A DNA stretch of 64,000 nucleotides from Capniomyces stellatus (lineage: Eukaryota > Kickxellomycota > Harpellomycetes > Harpellales > Legeriomycetaceae). Positions 36,552 to 49,616 of the stretch are shown here, in pieces (within the stretch, counting starts at the first letter, position 1; each line of letters begins with the position of its first letter). Under the pieces are notes generated by a model. It made no database searches. It was not told the origin of the DNA and saw only the letters and a program-made list of their open reading frames with translations. Where the stretch lies: positions 496,001 to 560,000 of the forward strand of contig LUVW01000003.1 in the NCBI GenBank assembly GCA_001661515.1, given 5' to 3'. Made by a program: the position numbers and the translations under genes.

Positions 36552-37601
36552 CGTTTTAATTACTCTAGTAGTGTCTTTTTTAATGGGGGGTTTCAAACTC
36601 GATTATTGAAGCTTTTACAATTGCAAACTAATTGTATAACAAAAGTCAAAAGAAAGTAAAGAGAAAAAAAGGTAGTTTTATAAGAATTCCTTTATTTTAA
36701 TTAATTTTTGTATTTACTAATATGTTTGATCAATGAATTTACTATTCCCAGTTATAATCCACCAGAAGCTAGTACTATTCCGCTCAATTTCAGGAATTTA
36801 TACAAAAGAAAGAAAAATAATTACAAACTCTAATTCAAAACGTTCAAGTTTATGTTTTGTTTCTATTGCTATTACTATTAGCGCTATTATAAATGAAAAA
36901 AAAAGCTTGCTTATAAGCAAACTTGATTACCGAAAAAGTTTCCATCGAATTCATGGATGTAGCAAGGCTGCACATATATGATTGGCTATAAACTGCCTTT
37001 TTTAATAACGCAGCTAAATTAACGACATTATTAATCAATATAACCAACTAAATAACCCTTGTATCAAAACAAATCAAACCCCAGAATTAAAATTTAAAAA
37101 AAAAAAAGCTAAACTTGCTGCTAATACTTTGGTATTTCGCCTAAAGGCCTTTATTTACAAAACTATCGAGTTAAAGCATTGACATTGCACTTTGTTTCGC
37201 TGAAAACACAACCGACCCGTAAATAGCAACATGTATTATTAGTTCCACACATTCTCAAAACTAGCATATTAGCAATCTAAGCAACCCAAACTAAAAGCAT
37301 AATGCTCTTGCCTCGTCAGCAGCTAATCGAACTTGTAAAACACCCTTCCTTACCAAAAAAAAAAAAACAAAAAACAAGACAAAACAAAACAAAAAATGCA
37401 GAGTCTAGCAGAAGACAGGTGTGCTTGTATGTGTGTAAATATGTACCGTTTATAAACAATAGTTGGTAAAGTTTATTTAATTCGAGCCATTTTCACACAT
37501 AATTAAAAAAAGTAATGAGACAGAGATAATAAGAAACTAAAAGTAAAAGCAAAATCAAGAACTAAAAGCAAGAACAAAAACAAAAATCAAAGTATGTACT
37601 G
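36552..37601. other. Intergenic, nothing recognised
   Basis: Region upstream of the SERF gene and downstream of CDC6, both minus. AT-rich with an A-run at 37097-37107 and an A-rich tract at 37357-37396. Confidence 0.5.
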
Positions 37602-40368
37602 TTAAATAAGATGTGATATCAAGGGGAGTTGAGAAACAGCGTTTGATGCAGTTTCCAATGAGATTACTAGTCTTATAGTATTATCGCCATTACCCACAGA
37701 CGAGCTTGTGGAGCCAAATGTCATAGGCGAGTTGCTGGACTTGGATGCGGATCTAGCGGTCCTGCTGGAGGCTTGTATAGACAAAACGCCAATAGATTCC
37801 ATCATCGAAACTAGGTCATTGAACTCGCTTCTGGTTAGAGGACTAGGAAGCCTTGCTTCGTTGCAAACATCAGAATACATGGTATATAGAAGATTGATAG
37901 TGAGTAAACCAAACGAAGAGGATCCAAAGTTGGACCTTTTGGCTGTTGGTGTAAGCAGCAGCCCGGAACCGACAGACTTGCTTCTTGACAGCTTGTTCCT
38001 CTCTTTGTTTTCCTGTGAAGCTTTATTATACCTTATCAAGGCGGCAAGAACTATTTTCTGCTGGAAATTTAGACTGGAAAGAGTTTTTTCTGTGGAGGAG
38101 CCATACAGGTTGGAGAGAACCTTCATCATTTGCATAACGGTGACATTGGTTTGATTTTTGCTTGGCGTTGATGGCAGGTTTAACAGACCCTTCCTTTTTG
38201 AGTCGGATTTCAAAGCCTCAATAGCCAGCCGACAAGCGTCAAGTGCCTTTCTCATATCACCAGACGCAGAAGCCACTTTTCTAGCACACAGCTCTAACGC
38301 AGACATCTGTATTGTGATGTTCGTTTGTGTTTGAGCTGGGTCTAATAACTGGTCGGTTGTTTTCGGTGCTGAGGACGTAAGTGTGCTAGACAGATTATCC
38401 ACTGAGCTAAAAGTTCCAATCTTTCCTGTTGGGGTAGAAACTACAGAGCTGTTGCACGGCAAAGCAGAGTTGTCTGGAGTATTTAGCAAATCCATTCGGT
38501 GCTTCAGTACACTTAATATATTCTCTACCGAGTATGGTGTGAAATGTAGCAATTCAGGAATGCAGCTTCTGGCCTGCAGGCGAGGAAGCAGCCTATCAGT
38601 TAGATCTAGTGCATTTGCAATGCCAACAAGCAAAAGCCTCGAATTTTGACTCATCGCCCACTCAAACAACGAGTAGATCACAGTCGGATTCTTTGAAACA
38701 ATATTATCAAGCTCGTCCAACACTACAATATTTAGCATATCCGTGCTCGATCCAACAAACAGCTCCTCTAACCTATTTCTCAATTCATGCTCAGGAAGCT
38801 TCTCAATCCCTTCCAACTGCACGCCAAGTTTACTCAAATGGCTCCTGTTAGCCTTTTTTGTATCTTTGTAAGAATCAAGATTTGTGTTTTGGCTCAAGAT
38901 GAGTTTTTCGTAAAGCCTTAAAAACGTTTGCTTTGGGTTTGTTATAGACATGCAGTTGATGACCGCTACGTTCGCAATCCCATTCCCCTTACTCCCAACC
39001 GTGCTATTGACGATATTCATCACACAAGCTGTTTTTCCTGTCCCAGGATTTCCCGAAATATACAAACTCCCGCCTTTCCTGTTTTCCAATAAATCATCCA
39101 CATGTCTGCTAATGACCTTTCTTTCGTTTTCTCTGCCAATAACATCAAAATTCTCTTCTTTTCTGCTGTAAGCAACTATGCTGTCTGTCGAGTTTTTGTT
39201 GTCCCCAATAGCATCAATACCAGTAGATTGTACAAATGCATCATTAATCGGTGAACATGAAACATCGATATCAGCAAGCCTTGAGCTCAAAGTTGTACTA
39301 TCCAAGTTTTTATCACTACCATCTTTTAAAGCCACGCTTTTTTTCCCTCTACCACTCGCAGTTCCTTTTCTCAAGGCTCTTGTTTTTGAAGGAGTTTCAA
39401 CCGCGTTATCTTCTTTTTCCAAAACTCTATCAGCTGCCACTTCCTTTGTGGCCCTTCTTGTTCTAGTCGATTTGGGGATTTGCCCCAGTGTGGAGTCTAT
39501 TTCTTGTGCAGTAACTATGGATTTATTCACCCTCTTTAATCTAGTGGTTGGGGTTTTTGCTATTTCTTTTGTCTCTACCTCCTTTGTCTCTGCCTCTTTT
39601 GTATCTATCTCCTCCGTCACTACCTCTTTCGTCTCTACTTCTTTCGTCTCTATTCCCTCCGTCTCTATTCCCCCCTTTTCCTCTTCAACTATTTCTGTTT
39701 TAACTTCGGTCAACGTTTTGGAGTCATTTTTTTCTATACACTTTAGCTTTGCCAGTTTGCCCTTTTCAGTTTGCATTAACATTTTTAGCTCTGCTAGCTT
39801 TTCATCGCTGGCAAAGGTAGACAGCTTCCTTCCAGTCTCGTTGAGCCCGTTTAGCGACTTGTAGTTGCTTATCAGCTTTATGCTTTTTGGCATAACCTTT
39901 TTTTCTATCTCCACCGTGATCTTTGTATCTATTGGACAAGCACACGTTTAGTTGCACTCTACAGCTACAGCAACACACAACATTATGTATATATATAATT
40001 AGACTCTGAACTGAAGCTTTATTTACCTTTAACTGTGCTGTAAATCGATTTCAGTGTTACAGCCTTTTTAGGAGTCACATTGCCTTTTGATTCCAGCTGA
40101 ATACTAGCCATGCTTTTATTTCTTCTTGTTGTCATCTTTTGCATTCTGTCAATCATTAACTCAATTTCTATAACAGATAAACACATCAAACCCGTTATAA
40201 CAAGTGGTACATGGGCCAATGGGCAACAAAAAAACGCATTGCATGGGTTTAAACAATAAATTCTTCTCCTAAAAACTACAACTAGCTGCAGTGTAACCAA
40301 ATACCTTTTTCTTCTAGGACGCCATTCCTTTTTCGCTTCAAACCACTTAGTGGTGATTCGATTTCCAT
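37602..40368 (-). CDS. CDC6: Replication licensing AAA+ ATPase Cdc6/Cdc18
   Basis: Loads MCM2-7 onto origins with ORC in G1. Three exons, 40305-40368, 40027-40167 and 37602-39928 (GTATTT and GTAAAT donors), give 843 residues, longer than yeast Cdc6 (513). The N-terminus reads MEIESPLSGLKRKRN, combining an SP site with basic KRKR, consistent with CDK control and nuclear targeting. A repetitive Glu/Thr/Lys segment (TKEVETKE…, about 156-192) precedes the ATPase. The AAA+ core has NFDVIGRENE, Walker A GNPGTGKT (about 361-368), Walker B VVLDELDN (about 470), sensor 1 LLLVGIANALDLTDRLLPRL and sensor 2 ASGDMRKALDACR. A winged-helix domain follows (TEKTLSSLNFQQKIVLAAL onward). Orc1 is an alternative, but there is no BAH domain, and the short linker and sensor 2 motif fit Cdc6 better. 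Confidence 0.9.
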
Positions 40369-43300
40369 TTTGTAAAAATATACGTTGCTGTCTAATGTTT
40401 CTACTCACTGGAGTATCGAGCTTATCAATGTCCTTTTAAACAAATTTGCGGCTTTTAGGTGATAAATTGTCAGTAAAGTGAGGTATGTTGGTGGTCCAGA
40501 CTTGTAAGCTTTAAACTATAGAAGAAAACAGTTATACTATCCAACTGCGCTTATCGAGAAATACAAGTTTAAAAAAACGAATAATACTTATTTAATTATT
40601 TTATTTACAGTTTATTTTACCCTGGATGAGCTCTCCCTCTCCAGCTTATTTCTTCAGTGCTAAACTCAACCCAATTGGTATTTAAATGCGTATTTACAGT
40701 TTCACATTCCCTGCTTTCACGCGTTGGAGTTCGGTTTAACCGGAATCCATTGGCTCAGTGATCAAAACCAAACAATCAGCTTAGTTTCAACTATAAAAAA
40801 AACAACAATGAAAATAATCCCTAACTTTGCTTGCTGAAATGATGGTTGCTTTTCGCTTATTTTTGTTTTGATTTGCTGAACACGCTTTCTAATATTAATA
40901 AATACAAAATGAGAAATTATTCACGGCAAAAGCACTAAACCATCAACAGAATAAAACCCAAATCTAGTCCAAAAAAGCAAAGTATTTACTTATTGGTTTG
41001 TTTTGTTATGCTGCACCAAGCGAAATCGCTATTGGCTTGGTCATTGGACAAAGCTATTTACGTTGCCAAATGTTCAATACTTGTTCTCATTTAATATTTA
41101 ATATTCACCACTTATTTCTATTTGATTATATTACTCACCTCTTATTGTTGTTTATTATTTTTGTTGTTTATTATTATTATTTTTATTAGATATTGTTTTT
41201 ATTTGGAAAAAAAAAAAAAACTGCAAGCTCATCTTGGTTATTGTAAAAGGCAGCCTGATCCAAAACCTCAGGTCGAGTTATTCCACAAAGTTGGTCAACA
41301 CTTTTGTTGATCCTCTTTTAAACTGCTTGTAATATAAAGTCGCATCAATTATAGCAATAATCCGATTTGTTTTCCAAGTAAGAAAAGCTGTGTACCGCGT
41401 CCCAAACATAGAGTGACGCTGATAAAAGAAATGTACTTGTCTTCAGCCTTAATACTTTCAAGTGTGACAAGAAGGCCTGGTGTATCCTTCTTTAGTGCTG
41501 AGGCTATAGGCGTCGTTTTTCTTTTCTAGCTGTTTGTGTTTATGAAAAGGATTGTGTTGGTAATTAAAAGGATACGGCGATGATATTTCAGAACTTTAAC
41601 GATCTCTACCAATATCTTTCATTGCCAGCTCTTGATCAACTCTAGTATTTATAAAAGCTCTCCTTTGGTTTTATTTCTCACAGGCCGACTACTCATCAAA
41701 TGTCAGCTGGTCAAAGTTATTTTTTAGATTGTATTAGCAAGGGAGGATGTGTGTGGTAAATTCAGCTTTTGAGAGAGCCAAGGAAAATAAATGTTTTTTG
41801 TAAAATAAAAATATTGTAGCGATGCCTTTTATAGCCTGTGGATCTCTGTCTGTTTGTTTTAATGTAGCTGCTCCTGAAAGAATTCGTATGCTTCCATAAC
41901 CAAACGGCATCTAATCACATTGTACTTGCCCATACCGTTGTGCCGGTATACTGTAGCACATCTATTGGGTAAAGAAACAATTGGGACGATAATAACCGAA
42001 TCACCGCAGAAGGCAGTTGATTGTTGGATTTTATAATCTTGGTTTAAATTTTTCTTGCTTTTGTTTTTTCTCTCCAAAGGCGGCGTTGTTATGGGAGAGA
42101 GAACAAATTCAGTAATGTCTTTGTCTTTTTTTTATGGAGGCTCTGAACTCTAACGGGTTTAGGTAAGTTTAATGAGAGGTTAACTATCAACCAAGTGCAT
42201 TGACGTTTAGATATTGACTGTATTAAAAAAAAACGCTCTCATTGATTGTATTGCAGCACAGAATTTAAAAATCCCTTAATTATTTTAAAACTTAGGCTGT
42301 AAAGTAAAGAAAGATAAGCAAAGATAGTATCGATTTGGTCTTGCTCCAGTAATGTATGTTCAACTTTGGCGAGAAGGACAAAAGTGCTGTTTGAACCGAT
42401 TTTTAGTGAATTTAGCGACCAGTTGCCTTTTATTATTAAAAATAAATCCTTCGATAAGGGGGAAGACTGCGCTGGGGATGGTCTTATATTCTTCCCATAC
42501 TTGTCGATTTATTCATTTGGTGTGTCTATGGCGGCTCGACACGATTGTGGGCAACTATGATGTTGGTTTACGTAGTTTGGTTGTTTGTGGGACATACGCA
42601 GTTCGGAATATATAACGACAGATGAACAGAGATCTTTGTTTTGGCTATAGAAGGTACTTGCTTTTATTTACTATCTTTCAATGATTTTTGCCACACATTC
42701 CCCCCAAGCTGGTACTTAATACATCTAAGGCGTATCATTGTATTGGCTGATGTACCTCTAACCCTAACTTGCCATCCTCAACAGCTGAATCCAGTCATTA
42801 CTATTTAAATTATGTTTTGTTTTCTTTAACGTTATTTATCGGCTAGTAATATCTGTTGCGGGCCGTTAAGTATTAGAACTCAAATATTTAAGCGTTTTGA
42901 TTGTCTTTTAGCTGTTGAGAATAATATTACCAGTGTTCTCTTGATACAACTAGCTCTACGCACCTACCTTTTTACGTTTGTAAAAAATAGGGGCAGCGAG
43001 GTGGGTAAACTGAGGTTAAGAGAACTCTCGAGTTGGTTTTACTTTTTATTGTGGTGGAATGGAATCTCGTATTTATCTCCTTGAGGATATATTAAGCAAG
43101 TCCAAAAAAAAATAAGAGTACTCTTTGTTTTAGTAGAACATTACGGAAAAATTCATCACAAACAATCATTTAGAACAGAGTAGAAAACAAAACATTATTT
43201 TTTCTTTAAAAGGCAATCTTCATTTTTTTTCCTGTTTTGGGACTCTACTCTTGGTTTAATTGAGCTGTTTGTGTTTGATTATTTCATTGTAACATTTGGT

Positions 43301-45057
43301 TATGGGACGTACTTTAGGGGGTTTTTTTTTTTGGATTCGCTTTTATGTTTTTGTTCGGGGGGTTTTTTTTTTGCCATTCTCTTGGTGGCATTGACCAGAA
43401 TGAAGTAAATTGAGGTTTTGGTTTTGCTAGAAATTTAGAACACTTGAGTGGATCTCGTTCCTTCTTTTTATTACCGCTTCAAATCGTGTAGTAGCTAACT
43501 TTGATTTCTGTATATACATTTATACATTTATCACAAGGAAAAAAAAAAAATGAAACTGCTTGAGTTCAGCTTGTTAAAAACAAAACCAAAAGATCAGCTG
43601 ATTGAATCGAGTTGAGATGAGAGAGTTGCGTTGAGATAAAAAAAAAATGGGGAATAGTCTCACCCTATACAGGAGTGATTCTCTCCTTCCACCCCACCCT
43701 TTGGTTTGGGTTTTTAGGTTCAAAATTATGCCGTATTTTTTTTTTTTTGTTAGTAGCACCACTCTTTTTTTAGTTTATCGACACATTCGGGTAGTAGGAG
43801 CGTACAATTATGACTTGAAGGTACTTGAGATGTGGTACACTGATGCGTTTTTGGTGGTTAAGAATATTCATTTGTCAGCTCTGCTCTATTTTGGGATTGT
43901 GATATACTAAAGCGGCTTTATTCTTGGAGGACTTATTGGATTACGGCTGGTTTGTTGTGATTTTATTCCTGTTTACATTGCAGTTTCTATACGAATATAT
44001 TGGCATTTACTTTGGATCCAGGCCTTTACCTTGTTTCTCTTGTGTTCTTATTCCTATAGCCTTCCATGGGGGCTTGCTGATGTGTTACTTGCATCGGTAT
44101 TTCCTTGGCTCCTAGGTTAGATACCAAGGAATCGATTGGGTTGGGCGGGGTCAAAGGCAAGTGCCGATATAAATATATCAAATCGTGTTTTATCGATTTC
44201 CACGATTGCATTCGTTTAAATTCATTCAAATGAGTGCGAGAGTGCTTTTTTTTTAATTATTTGAAAAAAGAATCGATATACACAAACCAGATGGAGTATC
44301 AAACGAAATATCACAATGTCTAGTCTTGCTTTTTGAATTTTTTTTTGAGATATTTGCTTAATCCTTTTTTTTTTCCTTCTACTTTTACCGTTGAATTTGT
44401 AAAGTTTCTGCTTTTAGTTTTGTTTACTTTGTTTCTTTGTCTTAAAAAACAGGCAAGCGGTTGTATAGACAGAAAGGTTGATAGGAGAAATTCACTACCG
44501 ACTCTAGCAACAAACAACAGACAGGTTTTTTTTTTGACGTAAACTTGCTTTAAAACTAAACCATACTGCTTGTTAGAGACCCGATTCTTGCCTTGTTGCT
44601 AGAGTTCCGGTTGTTTGACTTTTTCTTTTATTTGCTTTTTTGGCATACTTCACTTGCCAGTTTGATGCGGAGAGTTATGAAGTAAAGGCTAGAGCTACAA
44701 AGAGGCTTTGTGGATCAACAAAAGAGTTGGATAGAGGTTGCCAAGTATTTTAGAACCGATAAAGATTCGAAAAGTGGCAAATGATGGATGTCGTATTTGT
44801 ATCCACTTGGTACACCTTTTAATTTTAGCTTTAATGTATAATGGAGGGTGGGGGAAGGTTATTTTTTTTTTTTGTAAGGAAATATAAAATTCAGGGTTAG
44901 CTTTGGGTTGTTAGGCAATTTTGTTATTTACAGTTTTATACTTTACCGATTGTACAAGAAAATACAAACGAATTAAAAATAGGAAAGGGGAAAATGGAAC
45001 GCTGACAAGGCGATATAGTCCGGTTGCTATCAGTGCCATAATTTCAGCATAGATAAA
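40369..45057. other. 4.7 kb region with no recognisable gene
   Basis: Longest empty stretch in the window, between the 5' end of CDC6 and the 3' end of the RanGTP-binding protein gene. AT-rich with T- and A-runs and scattered short frames (for example 41859-42077 minus and 43647-43910 plus) that lack family motifs, splice logic or coding-like composition. An RNA gene or a very divergent gene cannot be excluded by eye. Confidence 0.4.
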
Positions 45058-47314
45058 TCACCTGAGAGTACTGGAGCTTTGTTTGGTTTTGTTTGATTTC
45101 ACATGGGTTTTAGAAAGGCTGGAAATCGGCCGTCTAGATTCACTGCTGTTAAGGTCGGACAAGAACAGCCCCAGTTCCTCGTCTGGAACAGATAGGTGCG
45201 ACCGTTGCAATGTTGTTTCTAGCGAAGCCAGCCTCAACAAACATTCTAGCAAACTCAAGCTGCTGTTTTTCCACTCTTCTGGGCTAAAACTCAGTTGGTT
45301 TTGAGTATATGTCGAGTCGAGTTTTGATGGATGTTGGGTATTTGTCTGGGAGCCGTCCTTATGTTTGGTTATGTCCGTGCTGCTTGCCTGGCCCTCTGAC
45401 TCGCTACCTGACTCAACTTCGCTTGAGAAGTCTGAGCCACTACCTCCATCGTTCTCGTTGCAAAAATCATCCACTTGCAACGCATACCAACAATACCCAT
45501 CAAAGCTGTTGCTCGACACAGTATCTCTAACTTCAGAATTCGAATCCGAGCTACAGCCTGAGCCTGCTCCTTCATCTTCACCTGTATCCGAGACATTGCC
45601 TTTGCTTTGGTCAGTATCGCTATCGAAGCTGCCCTCGTCAGTCAGGCCCAACTGCGTATTTGAAGCTGTATCCTTGTAGCGAGAGCTTGAGTCAGAGTCA
45701 GAGTCAGAGCCAGCGTTGCTTCTATCGTCCAAACCTGGTTTCTGTCTAGCAATTGACTCGGAGTAGGGCTTTTTAGATTCTCTGTTTCTGTTTGTACTCC
45801 TATTATTGTCTGTACTACCGGTTCGACTTTTTGATTTGACTTTTAAAACCAAAACAGGTGTATTTGATCCTTCAATATTCAGTAACGAGCCAGCCGACGA
45901 ATAGTAAAGCTGGTGAATATCACGCAGGTCGATCCCAAGCGCTTTTCCGGCAATAAAAGACACGTCGTCATCAAAGGCACCTTTACCACCAGCATTCTCA
46001 CCTTGGCTGCTACTTCCCCCTAGCACCACGTCCTTGTTTTTATACTCGACATCCTCATGGTATCGCCCGTCATTTAAATTTTCAATGCAGGTTAATCTAT
46101 AGCTATACGTGTTTATCAATGTTTCAGTGTCGCTTTGGTCCTTGTTACTGTTGGTGCTTGAAAACTTTGGACTCTGTCTATCCAATGTACCAACATCACG
46201 GTATTTTTGGGCCAGTTTTGTGATTTTTCTTTCCAGAATGGTTTTGCACCTGGGGAATTGTTCTTTCCACGTAAAGTCTGATTTGTTTTTTGGCCTGATT
46301 GAAGCAGAGAACAAAGAGTATAGCGTCAAGCTAAACCCCTTCCCCACTATAACAGGCGCAGTTCTCCTACGTATAGCTCTGTCATGTTTATCTCTGCCAA
46401 AAGTATCACCTACACCTTGGCCTTTGCTGGCAAGGCGGTGGATCTCTTTCTGATAATCTGCTGATGCTTGAGAAAGATAAAACGACGACTGCATTAATCT
46501 ACTCATAGAAATTCCGGCTGGCACACTGCTACCTAGATGGATCCCAGAAGTAGCCAAGGCTAGATTCAATAGTGGAACAGATTCGTCTATTTTAGCCAAT
46601 AGACATTTAAGCTCAATACATATCTTTTCGTCGCTGCCTTCCATTCGGGCTTTGCTTTCTGAGCTTGTAAAAGGATTGATGTTTGTGTTTGTGCTTGTTT
46701 GCGCATTTGCATTTATGTTTGGTCTTTGTTTTGGCTGGCTAGGGTCTTTGCTGGACCTGGTCTTTGAGTTTGCTGATACTTGGCACTTTTCTTTAAAGGT
46801 ATCTACAAGACTGTTTGTTGGGCTCTCGCTCTCCAAATCGCCAATTTTTTGGCAAAACCCATCGATGTCTCGCTTCAGCTCTCTAATCAACGGAATTATC
46901 GTTTTCATCGTAGAGTGACCTCTTGCTGTCATGATTTCTATCAGATCTATTGCTGGTATTATAGCTTTAAGTTTCATTTCCAAATGCACCTTTAACATTA
47001 ATAGCTCCGTTTGCTTTGACTCTGTGGCTGGAACTTTTTTAATATACTCGGAAACGTGCCTCTACACAATTTCAGTTGGAATAAACTTGTTTTAATGGTG
47101 CTGTTTTTGTGCTTTGAACACAGCACAGAAACAAAGCCAGACAACCTTAGCCACTTATTATTATCATTACATGCTTTTTTTTTTTTGTAGAAAGAAATAT
47201 TTAAATTGTCGGAGTTTCTATTCTTACTATTGCTATACTGCTTGCTGCTCCAAATGCCGCCTTGCCGACCAGAGAGGCTGTCTTTACTGCCAAATCCGAA
47301 AACAAAAAGTCCAT
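45058..47314 (-). CDS. RanGTP-binding protein (Yrb30-like)
   Basis: Fungal RanGTP-binding family (Pfam Ran-binding), including yeast Yrb30, which binds Ran-GTP and modulates nuclear transport. Two exons, 47228-47314 and 45058-47061, join in phase 0 (GTAAGA…GTGTAG) to give 696 residues. Exon 1 (MDFLFSDLAVKTASLVGKAAFGAASSIAI) corresponds to the conserved N-terminal helix. Exon 2 continues with the family hallmark LKAIIPAIDLIEIMTARGHSTMKTIIPL. ISMSRLMQSSFYLSQA and VIVGKGFSLTLYSLFSA are further family stretches. The second half contains a long acidic, Ser/Asp/Gly-rich segment and the conserved FDGYCWYALQVDDF motif, followed by SPEEWKNSSLSLLECLLRLASLE. This exon boundary was inferred because extending upstream of the first in-frame ATG restores RHVSEYIKKVP homology. 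Confidence 0.85.
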
Positions 47315-48366
47315 TGTAAAACTGTTCTGAAGCTTTTATTATTGCTGAGAAAGTAGATTAAATATTTAAAATATGTTTATTTGTGAATGCAATTCGCTTT
47401 TTATTTATTTTCTCTCTTTCTTGAGTTTAGAATGTAAAGCGAAAATATAGTGTGTTGATAAAAAGAAAAGAAGCGAGATCGCAATGGTCATATAAGATTT
47501 TATTTTACCAACTGTTTAATAAGTGTAGTAGCATTTACATGTCAAACGACAGTTTGGTTAATTTTGGCCCATTTAATTGACCTTAAATTAACTAATGGAT
47601 ATACTTTATGCCAAATATGTAAAAACCTAAAATCCAAACTAAATTAGTTTCCATCCAATGAATTTGTACGCATTTACTTGCGATTTTGTTTATAAAATCT
47701 TGGATATAAAAGCGCTTTGTTTGGAGCGATTAATTGACTTGAGTGCAAGTAGCTTACAACCAACTGTCATGGTGTTGATTGATGTTAAAAACAGGACTGG
47801 CGCAGTGATGATATTTATCTACGCTAAAGTGGGAGGTATTGTCAGCCCACAGTACACAATGAACCAGACATTCCTAAAGTATAAAGTGTCCGGTACTTTA
47901 GATTCTTGTTATTATTGAAATGTATCCAGTACTTTTGGATTTCAATGCCAATACGCTAGCTATAGCTCTCGCCGCTTCGCACTCAGTAAACCAAAAACGA
48001 CTTTGTTCTTATTTTTTCTAACTCAATTACATTTTTTTCTATCTTCCTTTGTCAAGTGCATCAGATACACAGTGAGTTATTAGACAAATGCGGAAATAAC
48101 GGCACTAAAGGCAAATTTTAATTAAAATGTAATAAACCAAAAAAATATCAGAAACCAAAAGCAAATAAGAAGCAAAAACAAAAAAAAAAGAAAACCAAGG
48201 ATATGTGTAGGAGCTAACAAAAAAGGAATTAAAAGTGGGGAATCAACGACGGTCCTTTTAATATCCAATATACCGGTTTATAGAATTGGTTTTATACTCT
48301 TCAGCCCGCTTGTTGTGTATATCGTATATAATATAAAGGTGATCTCAAAGAGGGAAAAAGAAAGAA
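47315..48366. other. Intergenic, nothing recognised
   Basis: 5' region of the RanGTP-binding gene and 3' region of the p24 gene. An A-rich tract lies at 48176-48195. The plus-strand frame at 47658-47918 lacks recognisable motifs. Confidence 0.5.
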
Positions 48367-49616
48367 TTAAACAAGCTTTTTAGCCTCAAAGAAGCGGCGT
48401 AGATGGCGAAGTTGCCAATAGCAGACCAAACCAATCAAAATAACTTGGATAAGTGCCCAGACATAAACACGCTGATTGATCATTTTGCTGGTAGTGCTAA
48501 ACTCAAACTCGCGTTCCTATTGTTATAAATTAAACAAAAAGATGAGTTTTTTTTTTCCAGATAAAGTAGACTAGACCAGACCAGACCAGACCAGACCAGA
48601 CCAGACCAGATCAAACAAAAAGAAAAAAAAACCTGAGGGGAATGAAGCTTGAGTAGAAACATGGTGTTGATAGGAGAAACAAAGCTTACCTGCTGGTACT
48701 TTTGTTCGTCACGGATGGAACGGATTCTGCTGTTTAGCATGTTGATGCTGACCTTGAGTTCGCTCATCTTTTCAGTAGCCTTCTTGCCATCATCTTCTTC
48801 CTCGTTGGTGCTCATATCAAAAGTCATTTTCTAAAGCGAGTTGAAAAGCAGAATTCAGGATTTGAGATTCAGGATTAATATTGCTAATAAAACATGTACT
48901 GGCACGTGGGTTTTATAATTGAGGAAAATATGGATGAAGAATTCTTACGAGCTTGTTGTAAGACTTGAAGTTTGGATTTGGACTGTTGAGGGTGAAGCAA
49001 ATGTTTTGTTTTCCACTCTTGACAATTGTGTAGGTGAATTTACCACGATGACCGCCTTTTTGGTCCATAATACGTTGGTTGGTATTTAAATCCTACAGAA
49101 AAAAAAATCGTGTTTTAATAAGCCATTATCTGTTTTGCTTTTGTGGTGGGCAAAAACAAGCAAATCATGATAAACCGAGTAAATAGATGCTGTGGTAATC
49201 GGGATGCTTACGTCAACGGTAATGTGGATGTTGAGGGTAGGGTCTTCAACAGTTCGCTTTTCGGCAACAATATACTCGTCGATAGAATATTTACCTATAT
49301 TCACGAAGATAAAAAAAACATTTGAATTATAGATGGAATTAAACGCACATCCGGATAATAAATGGAACAATCTTTAAGTTTTAAAAAGCAAACAAAAAGA
49401 TGGAAACAAAAACAAAAACAAAAAAGCCTACAAACGTCATCTTGCTTGATTAGCTTATGACATTTACTGTGGAATAGGATAATTACCTCTGATGATATAA
49501 TTCATTGGGGCTTCTTGGACAAAACACTCTCTTTTGCCAGCATTGGCGTAGTAATAGAAACCATTGACGGCTGTTGATAGGGATATCGAAGCAGCAAGCA
49601 GATTAAGAAACTTCAT
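48367..49616 (-). CDS. p24 family ER-Golgi cargo receptor (Erp1/p24-alpha-like)
   Basis: Type I membrane protein cycling in COPI/COPII vesicles. Five exons, 49487-49616, 49212-49294, 48949-49092, 48690-48830 and 48367-48516, give 215 residues. Signal peptide at about 1-19 (MKFLNLLAASISLSTAVNG), then a GOLD domain beginning FYYYANAGKRECFVQEAP and including DQKGGHRGKFTYTIVKSGKQNICF with the two conserved cysteines. A coiled-coil region (KKATEKMSELKVSINMLNSRIRSIRDEQKYQQ) leads to a single transmembrane segment (RVLIWALSQVILIGLVCYWQL). The tail RRFFEAKKLV contains both the FF motif for COPII and the KK motif for COPI. The N-terminal FYYY…CFVQE fits the alpha subfamily best, but the subfamily is not certain. 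Confidence 0.92.
48573..48610. repeat. (AGACC)n repeat in p24 intron
   Basis: About seven tandem AGACC/CCAGA copies in the last intron of the p24 gene. Confidence 0.75.

Noticed and set aside
41859..42077. 72-codon minus-strand frame ending RLVMEAYEFFQEQLH
   Set aside because: Composition is moderately protein-like, but there is no family motif, conserved start context or adjoining exon, so it stays unannotated.
43647..44115. Hydrophobic plus-strand frames resembling membrane proteins
   Set aside because: Phe/Leu/Tyr excess follows from T-rich DNA; two separate frames with no splice logic and no recognised family.
45083..45679. Plus-strand frames opposite the RanGTP-binding gene
   Set aside because: They mirror the Ser/Asp-rich coding strand and show no independent coding features.
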